This document shows positions 55,025 through 63,700 of a stretch of DNA of 64,000 nt, piece by piece (within the stretch, counting starts at the first letter, position 1; every line of letters begins with the position of its first letter). The notes beneath the pieces were generated by a model. It was not told where the DNA came from and searched no databases. It saw only the letters and a program-made list of their open reading frames with translations. The DNA comes from CAZTPJ01 sp964614515 (lineage in GTDB: Bacteria; Planctomycetota; Phycisphaerae; Phycisphaerales; UBA1924): assembly GCA_964614515.1 (NCBI GenBank), contig CAZTPJ010000007.1, forward strand, positions 8,355 through 72,354, in the 5' to 3' direction. A program made the position numbers and the translations under genes.

Positions 55025-55941
55025 GACTCTCCGAGGGCGATGTCGAGACGGCCGTGGGACTGCGCGAGGATTGACTCGGCCTGCGCCTTGTCGATGTGCA
55101 GGCGCTGCATGACAATCGCGGACTTGGCGGAACCGCCGGCGCGATCCACGGCGATGAGGGCCTCATCGCGCGGGAGTCCTGTCAGCGCGGCGACGATGCG
55201 TGCGGCGCGGTCGCGGAGTTTGGCATTGGTCGCGCGGACATCGACCATGAGGTTCTGATAGACACGGCCCGATCGAACCATCAGCGTCGTCGAGATGATG
55301 TTCAGGCACATCTTCGTCGCGGTTCCCGCCTTCATGCGAGTCGAGCCGGTGAGGACTTCCGGGCCGGTCTCGATGATGATGCAGTGATCCACGCCTGACG
55401 GCGCGACGATGGGCGAGCATGTCAGCAGCGCGGTGATCGGGCGCTGGGCGGCCCGCCCACCGGCCCACGCGAGCGCGCCGAGGACATACGGCGTGGTCCC
55501 CCCCGCCGCGATGCCGAGGATCGCATCGCGCGATGTCAGATCAAGCGCTTCAAGTTCGGGAGTCGCACCGCGCGGATCATCCTCAAGCCCTTCGCTCGAA
55601 CGCCGCAGGGCGGCATCGCCGCCGGCGATGATGCCGATGATGCGGCCAGGCTCGATGCAGAACGTCGGCGGCGCTTCAGAAGCATCAAGCACGCCAAGAC
55701 GACCCGATGTGCCCGCGCCGACATAGATCAATCGCCCGCCGTCGCGAAATCCCGGCTCCACGGCCTCAATGAACCGCGTGATCGCGGGCGCAGCGCGAGC
55801 GACGGCCGTGGGTATGGCACGATCTTCATCGGCGATCATCGCGACGCACTGGGCGACGCTCATGGCGTGCAAGTTCGCGGAGCGCGGGTTCCGCTGCTCG
55901 GTGAGAAGGTGTGCGCGATCTGGCGGCGAGGCGTGCGACAT
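55021..55941 (-). CDS. murQ: N-acetylmuramic acid 6-phosphate etherase
   Basis: The 306-residue enzyme splits the lactyl ether of MurNAc-6-phosphate to give GlcNAc-6-phosphate and lactate in peptidoglycan recycling. Motifs: HLLTEQRNPRSANL, RLIYVGAGTSGRLGVLDASE (SIS domain), AGGDAALRRSSEGLEDDP, GSTRMKAGTATKMCLNIIST and DVRATNAKLRDRAARIV. Length is typical. It opens the murQ-Dabb-moxR-lipoprotein run. Together with the OmpA-like protein it is one of the few envelope-maintenance genes here and implies peptidoglycan is present. Confidence 0.95.
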   Translation of the reverse strand: MSHASPPDRAHLLTEQRNPRSANLHAMSVAQCVAMIADEDRAIPTAVARAAPAITRFIEAVEPGFRDGGRLIYVGAGTSGRLGVLDASEAPPTFCIEPGRIIGIIAGGDAALRRSSEGLEDDPRGATPELEALDLTSRDAILGIAAGGTTPYVLGALAWAGGRAAQRPITALLTCSPIVAPSGVDHCIIIETGPEVLTGSTRMKAGTATKMCLNIISTTLMVRSGRVYQNLMVDVRATNAKLRDRAARIVAALTGLPRDEALIAVDRAGGSAKSAIVMQRLHIDKAQAESILAQSHGRLDIALGES

Positions 55942-56010
55942 GTGCGAAAGCGTAGACGCGGGAGCGAAGGCAACTTGTCGGGCGACACGACCGGGAGTCA
56001 GTCGCGCCGG

Positions 56011-57180
56011 TCAACTCTCGGGCAACTCAATCGATGTGGAGTTCATTCGCGGCGGCGGTTTGCCGACGATCGTGGCCGCGATGCGCTCGGCGTGGTCGTG
56101 GCAGTTCTCGATGAACACGCGGAATCTGCGTTGCGTGCCGGCGGTGGCCGTGCCCGCGACGAACAGGCCGTCGATGTTGGTCTGCATCGTGTCGGGATTG
56201 AACCGCGGCGCGCGGGCCTCGCCGCGCACCTCAACGCCCGCGCCCTCCAGCAGCGACGTGTCCATTTCATATCCGATCAGCGCGAGCACATCGTCTGCTT
56301 CAACATCGCGCCTCGCGCCCGCGGCGTCACGCAGCGTGACGTGCGATGGCGTGATGCGCTCGGGCATCGTCGCGACGTGAAGCGCGATGCGCCCGGATTT
56401 GACCCACGAACTGAACTCCGGCCAGAGCCAGTACTTGATGCGCTCCTTGTCGAATGACTCGCCACGATACGACAGCGCGACACCCGCGCCGATCCGCACG
56501 AGGCGAATCGCCGCTTCGATCGCGCTGTTGCGCCCGCCGATGATGAGCACGCGACGCCGGAAGTACTCGTGCGGATCGCGAAAGTAATGCGAAACGTGCG
56601 GCAGATCTTCGCCCGGGATGTTGAGCAGGCGCGGACGATGCATCCCGCCGATGGCGACGACGACGTTGCGCGATTCAAACGTGCGCTGGCCGGAGGTTGA
56701 TTCGGCGATGATGCGAAAGCGCGCGGGCACGGGCGAGACGCCCGCGCCACCGGGAGCGGGCGAAGCGCGCAGGCCACCGGCGGTGGACGAAGCGCGTGTG
56801 CCACCGACCGTTGCTTCAACAGTCGGTGCGACGGCCTGCGCCTCAAATCCCGTGTGGATTGATGCGTGAGCGATGGGTTCGATGCGCGTGGTTCGCGTGC
56901 GCGTGTGGATGGTCAGGTCAAACTGTTCGACGACGCCGCGAAGATACGCCAGATACTCCTCGCGCGTCGCCTTGTCCTGAGTCGGTGTGATCAGCGGTAC
57001 GCCCGCGATCGCGATGCGCTCGGGCGAACTGAAAAATCGCGTCCCCGGCGCCCACCACCCGATCGTCGCGCCGATGTGCCCGGCTTCGACATGCGCAAAC
57101 GCCTCGCCCTCGCGCTTAAGCGCCACGGCCGTGGCGATCCCAATGGGTCCAGCGCCGATGATGATGGCGTCGAGTGGCAT
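56011..57180 (-). CDS. YpdA-like FAD/NAD(P) oxidoreductase with an in-frame repeat insertion
   Basis: The 389-residue protein has a double Rossmann flavoprotein layout: FAD site DAIIIGAGPIGIATAVAL (~4-21), GATIGWWAPGTRFFSSPER, and NADPH site RRVLIIGGRNSAIEAAIRL. Length and order match the YpdA / bacillithiol-disulfide-reductase-like family. An insertion of about 30 residues (VGGTRASSTAGGLRASPAPG ... PVPARF) sits in the middle. Its DNA (56725-56810) carries the same GGCGAGACGCC palindrome with CCACCGG flanks as the intergenic tandem repeats, so it is almost certainly a repeat that inserted without breaking the frame. The C-terminal FAD segment (IDGLFVAGTATAGTQ) is intact. Confidence 0.87.
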   Translation of the reverse strand: MPLDAIIIGAGPIGIATAVALKREGEAFAHVEAGHIGATIGWWAPGTRFFSSPERIAIAGVPLITPTQDKATREEYLAYLRGVVEQFDLTIHTRTRTTRIEPIAHASIHTGFEAQAVAPTVEATVGGTRASSTAGGLRASPAPGGAGVSPVPARFRIIAESTSGQRTFESRNVVVAIGGMHRPRLLNIPGEDLPHVSHYFRDPHEYFRRRVLIIGGRNSAIEAAIRLVRIGAGVALSYRGESFDKERIKYWLWPEFSSWVKSGRIALHVATMPERITPSHVTLRDAAGARRDVEADDVLALIGYEMDTSLLEGAGVEVRGEARAPRFNPDTMQTNIDGLFVAGTATAGTQRRFRVFIENCHDHAERIAATIVGKPPPRMNSTSIELPES

Positions 57181-57645
57181 GAGGGAGGATAGGGGCGAAC
57201 AGTCGCGATCAATTGTGCCATCGACTTGCGGAGTCTTCGGAGCAAGTCGGTGCGTTGGGCGTTCGCCGCGCGAAGGTTGCTTATCAACACCCCCCGCACC
57301 GACCGCTCTCCACGACCTTGCCGCCTCTTCGCCCGAAGGGCGCTCGATCGTTGCCAGGGGCTTCAGCCCCTGGTGCGCCCCCACCAGCTCCCCGCCCGGA
57401 GGGCGGACGATTGAAGTGAATGTGTTCGAGTATTCGAGCGCCGATTCATCCGCCCTCCGGGCGGCGGTGTCAAAGGCGAATCTCCGGCGGCTGAAGCCGC
57501 CGGCAACACTCATGCGCCCTCTCGGGCGAAGAGCATCGAATCTCCTCAATGCACCGACCGCGAAGCGCGGTCGTTGGCACAGGTTGGATGATGACGACCA
57601 TGTGAATCTGGACCGACGGCCGTCAAGCCATCGGTCCTGTGTGTG
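57181..57645. repeat. Hairpin-rich gene-free region
   Basis: At least seven small palindromes in ~300 bp: TTCGCCCGAAGGGCG (57328), CAGGGGCTTCAGCCCCTGG (57354), CCGCCCGGAGGGCGG (57398), CCGCCCTCCGGGCGG (57449), GCCGGCGGCTGAAGCCGCCGGC area (57487), GCCCTCTCGGGCG (57519) and GACCGCGAAGCGCGGTC (57556). The 30-bp sequence at 57552-57581, starting CACCGACCGCGAAGCGCGG, is repeated identically at 58755-58784. No gene is supported. Confidence 0.8.
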
Positions 57646-58437
57646 TCAGTCGATGAACGCGATGACTCGCGAGCTCCACGGAGCCTGGTGCTCCGTGTTC
57701 ATCGTGACCAGGTGCCAGCCGCGAAGCGTGATGGTCGCGTGATCCGGGTGTCGGATCTTGCCGCGGACATACACGTTCGCGTTGCGACGCCCGGGGCGCC
57801 AACCCCAGGACGCGGCGCGCGGGCGATCGCGCAGCAACGCTCGATACGCATCGAGGGTCAGGCCCGCGGGCTGATGCTCGCAGACCATGACGGTCTCGCC
57901 GCCGTGTCGATACGCCTGCTCCGCCCAGTGCGGCTTGCCAAAGCCGCGCGACAGCGGTTCATTCCGCATGATGAGCCAAGTCTTGACGACAAGGTTCGGC
58001 TCAGGAATGAAGAACCACTCGCCCTGTCGGACATACGCAGCCGTGTGCCGGCGAACGAGTTGCGTTCGCCGCAGGCCAACATGCCGCTGCTCGTCCCGGA
58101 CGATCTCCGGCTTGAGCGCTTCCATCGCCTGGCGGACGGTGGAGGCGCGTCGATCGGCGACGGCCGCGACGAACCAGTGTCGCTCGTCGTGCCCGCAGAG
58201 GAAGCGCCACCTGGCGCGTGGATCCGCGGGATCGCCGCCGTAGAGCAGCAGGTGCCGCAGGCCCTCATCCACATGCTGGATGTGTGAGTTGATGCCTGCG
58301 CGATATCCGAGGCTGAAATACTCACCCTTGCGGTCGCGCTCGATGTCGAGACGCATCCCGACGCCGTGTTCCCGCGGAGTGATGCGCACGCGAGCGCCGA
58401 TGCGTTCGAAGTGCGCGGTCAAGTGCGTGCCATCCAT
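57646..58437 (-). CDS. Uncharacterised 263-residue protein
   Basis: The start at 58437 follows GGAAGG. The protein is soluble and strongly basic, rich in Arg, His and Trp. It begins with a beta-rich part (HLTAHFERIGARVRITPREH, FSLGYRAGINSHIQHVDEG), has a middle helix (RRASTVRQAMEALKPEIV) and ends with a second beta domain (WGWRPGRRNANVYVRGKIRH, ATITLRGWHLVTMNTEHQAPW). I recognise no family. The repeat-rich gaps on both sides and an isolated position give no functional hint. Confidence 0.72.
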   Translation of the reverse strand: MDGTHLTAHFERIGARVRITPREHGVGMRLDIERDRKGEYFSLGYRAGINSHIQHVDEGLRHLLLYGGDPADPRARWRFLCGHDERHWFVAAVADRRASTVRQAMEALKPEIVRDEQRHVGLRRTQLVRRHTAAYVRQGEWFFIPEPNLVVKTWLIMRNEPLSRGFGKPHWAEQAYRHGGETVMVCEHQPAGLTLDAYRALLRDRPRAASWGWRPGRRNANVYVRGKIRHPDHATITLRGWHLVTMNTEHQAPWSSRVIAFID

Positions 58438-58754
58438 CGATGGCCTTCCTTTCCGATGCGCGAAGCGCGCACGACAGGCGTGTCGCGTTCGCGATGTGCA
58501 TGTGAATCCGATGCGCGCGGCGACATCGCCGCGCGACAACACAATGAGAGGTCAGGGCCTGCCCGATAAGACGGACCCCGCGCCGGGCAGACAATGCGCT
58601 CGCCACCCGCTTGAGTTGTGAAAGCAGGCGGGGATCAGCGTCGCGATGTGGGTTGGATTCGTCTACGCAACATGATGCACCTCGGAAGCAGACAAATTAG
58701 CATCCTGAATGAACGGAGTCAAGTGCCGCACCCGAGCACGGAACAACTTCGTTC
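58438..58754. other. Intergenic region between divergent genes
   Basis: It lies between the uncharacterised gene (minus) and the peptide-binding protein gene (plus). The sequence from 58680 (GCAGACAAATTAGCATCCTGAATG) is AT-richer than its surroundings and may hold the promoter. No coding frame is convincing. Confidence 0.45.
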
Positions 58755-58784
58755 CACCGACCGCGAAGCGCGGTCGTTGGCACA
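58755..58784. repeat. 30-bp palindromic repeat, exact copy of 57552-57581
   Basis: CACCGACCGCGAAGCGCGGT followed by CGTTGGCACA; core hairpin GACCGCG-AA-GCGCGGTC. It ends 39 bp before the ATG of the peptide-binding protein. Confidence 0.88.
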
Positions 58785-58822
58785 CGAGAACCCGTCGCCG
58801 GTGGCGGCCGTATCCTTATCCC

Positions 58823-60730
58823 ATGCTCCGACTCCTCCTCCCCGTTCTGGTGCTCTTCGGCGTGGTTGCAATCTCGGTGCTGAGCGATCGTCCGCAGCCG
58901 CCGGCCGACTTTGTCTTCATCAACCGTGGCGACGTCACCACGCTGGACCTTCAGCGCATGAGTTGGATGCAGGATCTTCGCGTCGCGCAGCTCCTTTTCG
59001 AGGGACTCGTGCGGCACGATGTCTTCACCACGGGCTACGAGATTCGCCCCGCCATGGCCGAACGATGGGAGGTCTCGCCCGACGGACTCGAATACACGTT
59101 CCACCTGCGCGAGGATGCCAGGTGGTCCAACGGCCAGACGCTCACGGCCGGGGACTTCGTCTACTCATGGCGACGCGCGCTGCTGCCCGACACGGCCTCG
59201 GACTACACCAACCTCTTCCAGAACATCGCCGGCTCGATCGCCTTCTACGAATGGCGCGTCAACGCCCTCGAAGCCTTCCGCAACGGCGATGACGCCTTGG
59301 CCCTGTGGCGCGAAACCGAACGACGGTTTGACGAGATGGTCGGCCTGCGGGCGCTCGACGATCGCACGCTGTGGGTCAAACTCGAACAGCCCACGCCGTA
59401 CTTTCTCGACCTGTGTGCCTTTGGCGTCTTCTATCCCGTGTACCCCCCCCTCGTGCGACAATACGAAACGATCAACCACGCCAGCGGACGCCTCGAAGCC
59501 CAGCACGGCTGGACCAAGCCGCCGCACCTGGTGACCAACGGCCCGTTCAAACTCACGCTCTGGCGCTTCAAGCGCGACATGCGCATGGAAAAGAACGAAC
59601 ACTACTGGAACAAGGACGCCATCGCCATCGACACGATCATGTCTCCTTCGGTCAATGACGGCAACGCGGCCGTGCTCGCGTTCAAGACCGGCGCGGTGGA
59701 CTGGGTGAGCGACGTCACCCCCCCCTACAAGGCCGACATCCTCGCCGAGAAGTTGGCGTTTTATGACGAGCACAAGGATGAGGTTGCGCGTCTGCGGGCG
59801 CTGGGGCTGGATCAGTTCGAGATTGATCGTCGTCTGCCGCCGGATCCGCGCAAGAACATTCACGCGATTCCCGCGTTCGGGACGTACTGGTGGAACTTCA
59901 TCTGCACGCCGCGCCTTGCGGATGGCCGTCCAAACCCCTTTGCCGATGCCCGTGTTCGCCGCGCGTTCGCGATGGTGATCGACAAGCGAACGATTGTTGA
60001 AGATGTGCGTCGCATCGGCGAGCCTGTGGCGCGCACGATCATTCCGCCGGATTCCATCGGCGGCTACCGCGCCCCGGCGGGTCTGAAGTGTCTGTCAGAC
60101 TTCGCGACGAGCGAGGAGCGTGCCGAGTGGGTCGCCAAGGCGCGGGCGCTGCTGGCCGAGGCCGGGTGGCCGGACCCGGCAAAGTTTCCCACCGTCGAAC
60201 TGCTCTTCAACAAGGATGGCGGGCACGACCTGATCGCGCAGGCCATCGGGCGCAACTGGGAGGAGCATCTCGGCGTCTCGGTGACAATGGCGCAGAAGGA
60301 GGTCAAGGTCTTCCGCGATGACCTCAAGGAAGGGCGCTTCATGACGTCGCGCGCCGGGTGGTACGGGGATTATGGCGATCCGACGACGTTCCTCGATCTT
60401 TCACGCACGGGCGATGGCAACAACGATCGCAAGTACAGCAATCCGCACTACGACTCGCTTCTGGATCGCGCGAAGACCGAAATGGACCCCGTGGCGCGGA
60501 TGGAAATCCTGCACGAGTGCGAACGCATCATCATGGATGAGGATGTGCCGATGGTGCCCATTTTTCACTACGTCACGCTGTATCTCTTCGACGCGAACAA
60601 GTTCACCGGCCTGAATCCCCACCCGCGTTCGGATCAGCATCTGCATCACATCGACGTGTTCGGCGATGGCAAGGGCACCGATGCGCCCAAGGTGATGAGG
60701 CGGACGGAGGTCGGCGCCCCACAGGGTTGA
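58823..60730 (+). CDS. Oligopeptide-binding protein (SBP family 5)
   Basis: This 635-residue extracytoplasmic solute-binding protein is of the OppA/DppA type. The N-terminus is a membrane or signal helix (LRLLLPVLVLFGVVAISVLS) without a lipobox Cys. Family marks: FINRGDVTTLDLQRMSWMQD, LFEGLVRHD, RPAMAERWEVSPDGLEYTFHLREDARWSNG (pieces AERWEVSPDGLEYTFHLR and WSNGQTLTAGDFVYSWRRAL), ADARVRRAFAMVIDKRTIVE and GWYGDYGDPTTFLDL. It would capture peptides for an ABC importer, but no permease or ATPase genes lie in view, so it is an orphan. A C-terminal 20-residue tail is charged. Confidence 0.9.
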   Translation: MLRLLLPVLVLFGVVAISVLSDRPQPPADFVFINRGDVTTLDLQRMSWMQDLRVAQLLFEGLVRHDVFTTGYEIRPAMAERWEVSPDGLEYTFHLREDARWSNGQTLTAGDFVYSWRRALLPDTASDYTNLFQNIAGSIAFYEWRVNALEAFRNGDDALALWRETERRFDEMVGLRALDDRTLWVKLEQPTPYFLDLCAFGVFYPVYPPLVRQYETINHASGRLEAQHGWTKPPHLVTNGPFKLTLWRFKRDMRMEKNEHYWNKDAIAIDTIMSPSVNDGNAAVLAFKTGAVDWVSDVTPPYKADILAEKLAFYDEHKDEVARLRALGLDQFEIDRRLPPDPRKNIHAIPAFGTYWWNFICTPRLADGRPNPFADARVRRAFAMVIDKRTIVEDVRRIGEPVARTIIPPDSIGGYRAPAGLKCLSDFATSEERAEWVAKARALLAEAGWPDPAKFPTVELLFNKDGGHDLIAQAIGRNWEEHLGVSVTMAQKEVKVFRDDLKEGRFMTSRAGWYGDYGDPTTFLDLSRTGDGNNDRKYSNPHYDSLLDRAKTEMDPVARMEILHECERIIMDEDVPMVPIFHYVTLYLFDANKFTGLNPHPRSDQHLHHIDVFGDGKGTDAPKVMRRTEVGAPQG

Positions 60731-60886
60731 GCCGCGCTGTGCATCGGATCAGGTGGTGCGGGCGTCCCGCCCGCATCCCGACGCGACGGCTCAGTCATCT
60801 TCACATCACTCCGTGATCGCGCGGCCGACATCCCGCCGAGAACGCCCCCTCCGGACTCGCCCGCGCTGGGCGTACAATGGGCGGCT
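60731..60886. repeat. Intergenic GCGGGCGTCCCGCCCGC palindrome
   Basis: A short gap containing the GCGGGCG-TC-CCGCCCGC hairpin near 60757, one more member of the family found at 20.6 and 39.6 kb. Confidence 0.6.
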
Positions 60887-62296
60887 ATGGCGCACGCAAA
60901 ATCCACGGATCCCAACGTTTTCATTCTGCCCGACCTTGGCGAGGGCGTTCACGAGGCCGAACTCATCAAGTGGCGAGTCAAGGTCGGTGACACCGTCGCC
61001 GAACACGACATCCTCGCCGAGATGGAAACCGACAAAGCCCTCGTCGAGGTTCCCAGCCCACGCGCCGGCGTCATAGCCGAACTGCACGGCAGCGAAGGCG
61101 AAATCCTCCACGTCGGCAACGCCCTCGTCACCTATGTCGGCGGCGAAGGCGCCAAATCACCGAGCCGAAGTACCCCCAAGGCCGAGGCCAAAGACAACGG
61201 CCAGTCTCACGCGGATGCCGAAGCACCCCCCCCCGACAGCGAACAACGCGAAGATGCTGGAACCGTCGTCGGGATCATGAACAACGCGCCGGCCAAGGCG
61301 CTGGCGACCCCGGCCGTGCGACGCATCGCACGCGACCTCGGCGTCGATATCAACGCCGTGCAAGGCACGGGAATCGGCGGTCGCGTGACCGAGGCGGATG
61401 TGCGCACGGCCTCGAAGGGCGGGGAGACCTCACCCGCCGCCCCGCGTCGAGAGACAACTTCGCGACCGACCCAGGCGCGGCACGCCGAGTCAAAGCCCGC
61501 CGCTCGGACCACCACGACCGAAGCCCCCGCCCGACGCACGCCACCCGCCATCGACGGCCCTGAGACGCAGCGAATCCCCTTCCGCGGTGTGCGCCGAACC
61601 ATCGCCAATCGCCTGCGCGAAAGCATGGACCGCTCCGTTCACTTCAACGTCATGGATGAGGCGGATGTCGCCGCGCTCGATGCGATGCGGAAGAAACTCG
61701 CGGCCGCCAGCGGCGAGAAAGTCTCGCTGCTTCCCTTCGTCGCCTCGGCCGTGTGCCGCGTGTTGACCGATTCGCGGTTCCGCGCGATGAACGCGACGTT
61801 GGATGAGCCGGCCGATGGTTCCGAGGGCGATTCGTTCATCATCCAGCATCGCGCGGTGCATCTTGGCATCGCCACCGACACCGACACGGGCCTGATGGTC
61901 CCGGTGATCCGCGACTGCGATGCGCTGGGCGTGCTGGAGATCGGGCGAGAGATCGCCCGCGTGGCCAAGTCGGCGCGCGATCGCTCGATTCCGCGCGAGC
62001 AGCTGCTCGGTTCGACGTTCACGATCAGCAACGTCGGTTCACACGCGGGGCGATTCGCCACGCCGGTGATCAACTATCCCGAGGCGGGGATTCTGGCGGT
62101 GGGTCGGGCGCGGCAGGCGCCCGTCGTTCGCCAGACATCCGGCGGCCCGGCCTTCGCCGTGGGGCTGCTGCTGCCGCTGTCGCTGGCGTGCGATCATCGC
62201 GTGGTGGATGGCGCCACGGCCGCGCTGGCGCTGGCCCGCATCGTCGAGTTGTTGCAGGATGATGCGGAGAGTTTGCTGGGTCCGGCGCGGGGGTGA
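60887..62296 (+). CDS. 2-oxo acid dehydrogenase E2 (dihydrolipoyl acyltransferase)
   Basis: This 469-residue E2 core enzyme of a pyruvate- or branched-chain-type dehydrogenase has, in order, one lipoyl domain (VGDTVAEHDILAEMETDKAL, lipoyl Lys50) and a long Ala/Pro/Thr-rich hinge. The peripheral-subunit-binding domain follows (ATPAVRRIARDLGVDINAVQ with GTGIGGRVTEADV, ~145-175), a second hinge, and then the catalytic domain with IPFRGVRRTIANRLRESM and LACDHRVVDGATAALALARI (His437, Asp441). Which 2-oxo acid it uses is not decidable. No E1 or E3 genes are adjacent. Confidence 0.94.
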   Translation: MAHAKSTDPNVFILPDLGEGVHEAELIKWRVKVGDTVAEHDILAEMETDKALVEVPSPRAGVIAELHGSEGEILHVGNALVTYVGGEGAKSPSRSTPKAEAKDNGQSHADAEAPPPDSEQREDAGTVVGIMNNAPAKALATPAVRRIARDLGVDINAVQGTGIGGRVTEADVRTASKGGETSPAAPRRETTSRPTQARHAESKPAARTTTTEAPARRTPPAIDGPETQRIPFRGVRRTIANRLRESMDRSVHFNVMDEADVAALDAMRKKLAAASGEKVSLLPFVASAVCRVLTDSRFRAMNATLDEPADGSEGDSFIIQHRAVHLGIATDTDTGLMVPVIRDCDALGVLEIGREIARVAKSARDRSIPREQLLGSTFTISNVGSHAGRFATPVINYPEAGILAVGRARQAPVVRQTSGGPAFAVGLLLPLSLACDHRVVDGATAALALARIVELLQDDAESLLGPARG

Positions 62297-62393
62297 CTTC
62301 ACGCCGCGACGGAGTGGCGGCGTACATGGACTCCGCCAGCCGGGCGAGCGGGATCCGAGTTGATCGCTTGCGCGACCGCCTTAGTGGGGCGAA

Positions 62394-63491
62394 TCACGCC
62401 GCCTTGCGAGTTGTCGACTTGCTCGCGCGCGGGGCGCGGGTCTTGACGGGCGATTCGGTAGTCATCTTTCTTCGTTTGGCACGGCCGTCGTTGGCGTTCT
62501 TCGCCAACGCCGTTTCGACGGCCGAGGCGAGGCGCAGGAGTTCCGGCGCGATCGCCGCCGTCTCGCCCTTGACTTCAACATCACCGACGGGCGCGGTGAC
62601 GTTCGCGCGATTCGCGGCCAGTTGTTCCGCGCGCGACAGTTCCGCTTCGAGCGAGGCTCGCGCCTGCGAGATGCGATCTTCAACCTGTGCGAATCGGTGC
62701 TCAGCGTGCGCCGCATCATCACGCCACGCCGTGGTGGCCTGGTGAATGCCTTCGCGGGTTGACGCGGCCTCGGCCCGCGCGGCATCGACGTGTTCGCGGA
62801 GCGCGGCCGCGCTGGCGAGGGCTTCGTTCACGCGAGCCATCGCCCGATCCACGGATTGTGCCGCGGCCGAGGCCGTGGCATCGAGCGCGGCGGACTCGTT
62901 GCGCACGCGCTCTTCGATCGAGGACGTCGCCTCACGCGCCTGCGATCGCAGCAGTTCGACCAGCCCGGCGGCACGTTCGCCCGCGACGGCCAGTTGATCG
63001 TCGATGCCCGCCCTCGCGGACTTGATTCGATCCACGGCCGCGTGCGCCGCTTCATCAAGGCCTTTGAACAGCCCATCCGCGGCGTCGCGTGCTTCGGCGG
63101 CGACTTCGGCCAGCGCGGTTCGCGCGGAGTCCACCTGTGCGCTCAGCGCTGCGCGGGCGCGTTCGGCGGTTTCGCCGACTGAACCAACGAGCAGGGCGAT
63201 GCGCGACTCGGTTTGGGTGATCTCTTCGGCGGTTGCCTGAATGCGCCGCAGACTTTCGGCGGCCCGCGCCGCTTCCTCGGTGATCGCACGCTGACACGTC
63301 TGTTGGCGCTGCTCGGCCTCGGCCACGGCCGTCATGCGCGCATCGAGCACGCAGCCCGCCTCAACCGCGCGTGCAATCAGCGATCGCAACTGTTGGGCGA
63401 AGTCATCGAACGTCGTCTGGTCAACGACTCGCGGCGACAGGAAGACGTCCTCACCCGAACTCGCAAGTGTCCCACGCTGATCCGTCGCCAT
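62394..63491 (-). CDS. Long coiled-coil protein with basic tail
   Basis: The 365-residue protein starts at 63491 behind AAAGGAG. From ~35 to ~320 it is an almost unbroken Ala/Arg/Glu-rich helix with clear heptads (RAAESLRRIQATAEEITQTE, RTALAEVAAEARDAADGLF, AASTREGIHQATTAWRDDA), like apolipoprotein- or methyl-accepting-type rods. It ends in a Lys/Arg-rich tail (KRRKMTTESPVKTRAPRA ... TTRKAA) that could contact DNA or acidic surfaces. No signal peptide or membrane helix. Function is unknown; a structural or chromosome-associated role is inference. Confidence 0.8.
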   Translation of the reverse strand: MATDQRGTLASSGEDVFLSPRVVDQTTFDDFAQQLRSLIARAVEAGCVLDARMTAVAEAEQRQQTCQRAITEEAARAAESLRRIQATAEEITQTESRIALLVGSVGETAERARAALSAQVDSARTALAEVAAEARDAADGLFKGLDEAAHAAVDRIKSARAGIDDQLAVAGERAAGLVELLRSQAREATSSIEERVRNESAALDATASAAAQSVDRAMARVNEALASAAALREHVDAARAEAASTREGIHQATTAWRDDAAHAEHRFAQVEDRISQARASLEAELSRAEQLAANRANVTAPVGDVEVKGETAAIAPELLRLASAVETALAKNANDGRAKRRKMTTESPVKTRAPRASKSTTRKAA

Positions 63492-63519
63492 GAACCCCGC
63501 TCCTTTCGCGTCTGCCTGC

Positions 63520-63570
63520 CTCGCCACTCCGTGGCGAATGCCCCTCGGGTACCTCGCCACTGCGTGGCGA
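63520..63570. repeat. Two copies of the CTCGCCACnNcGTGGCGA palindrome
   Basis: 63520-63537 and 63547-63570. The second, GGGTACCTCGCCACTGCGTG followed by GCGA, matches 22 of 24 bases at 28925-28948. Confidence 0.8.
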
Positions 63571-63700
63571 CTCCGCCTTGGCTCGCCCTTCCGGGCGTGC
63601 CGACTCCCCCGCATCCATCGACGTTCGCGTGCTTTGTGGCGTAGCCCGCGCGGCAATCGCGCTGGCCTCGGCAGCCCTTGCGCATCCCCTACACTCCAGT

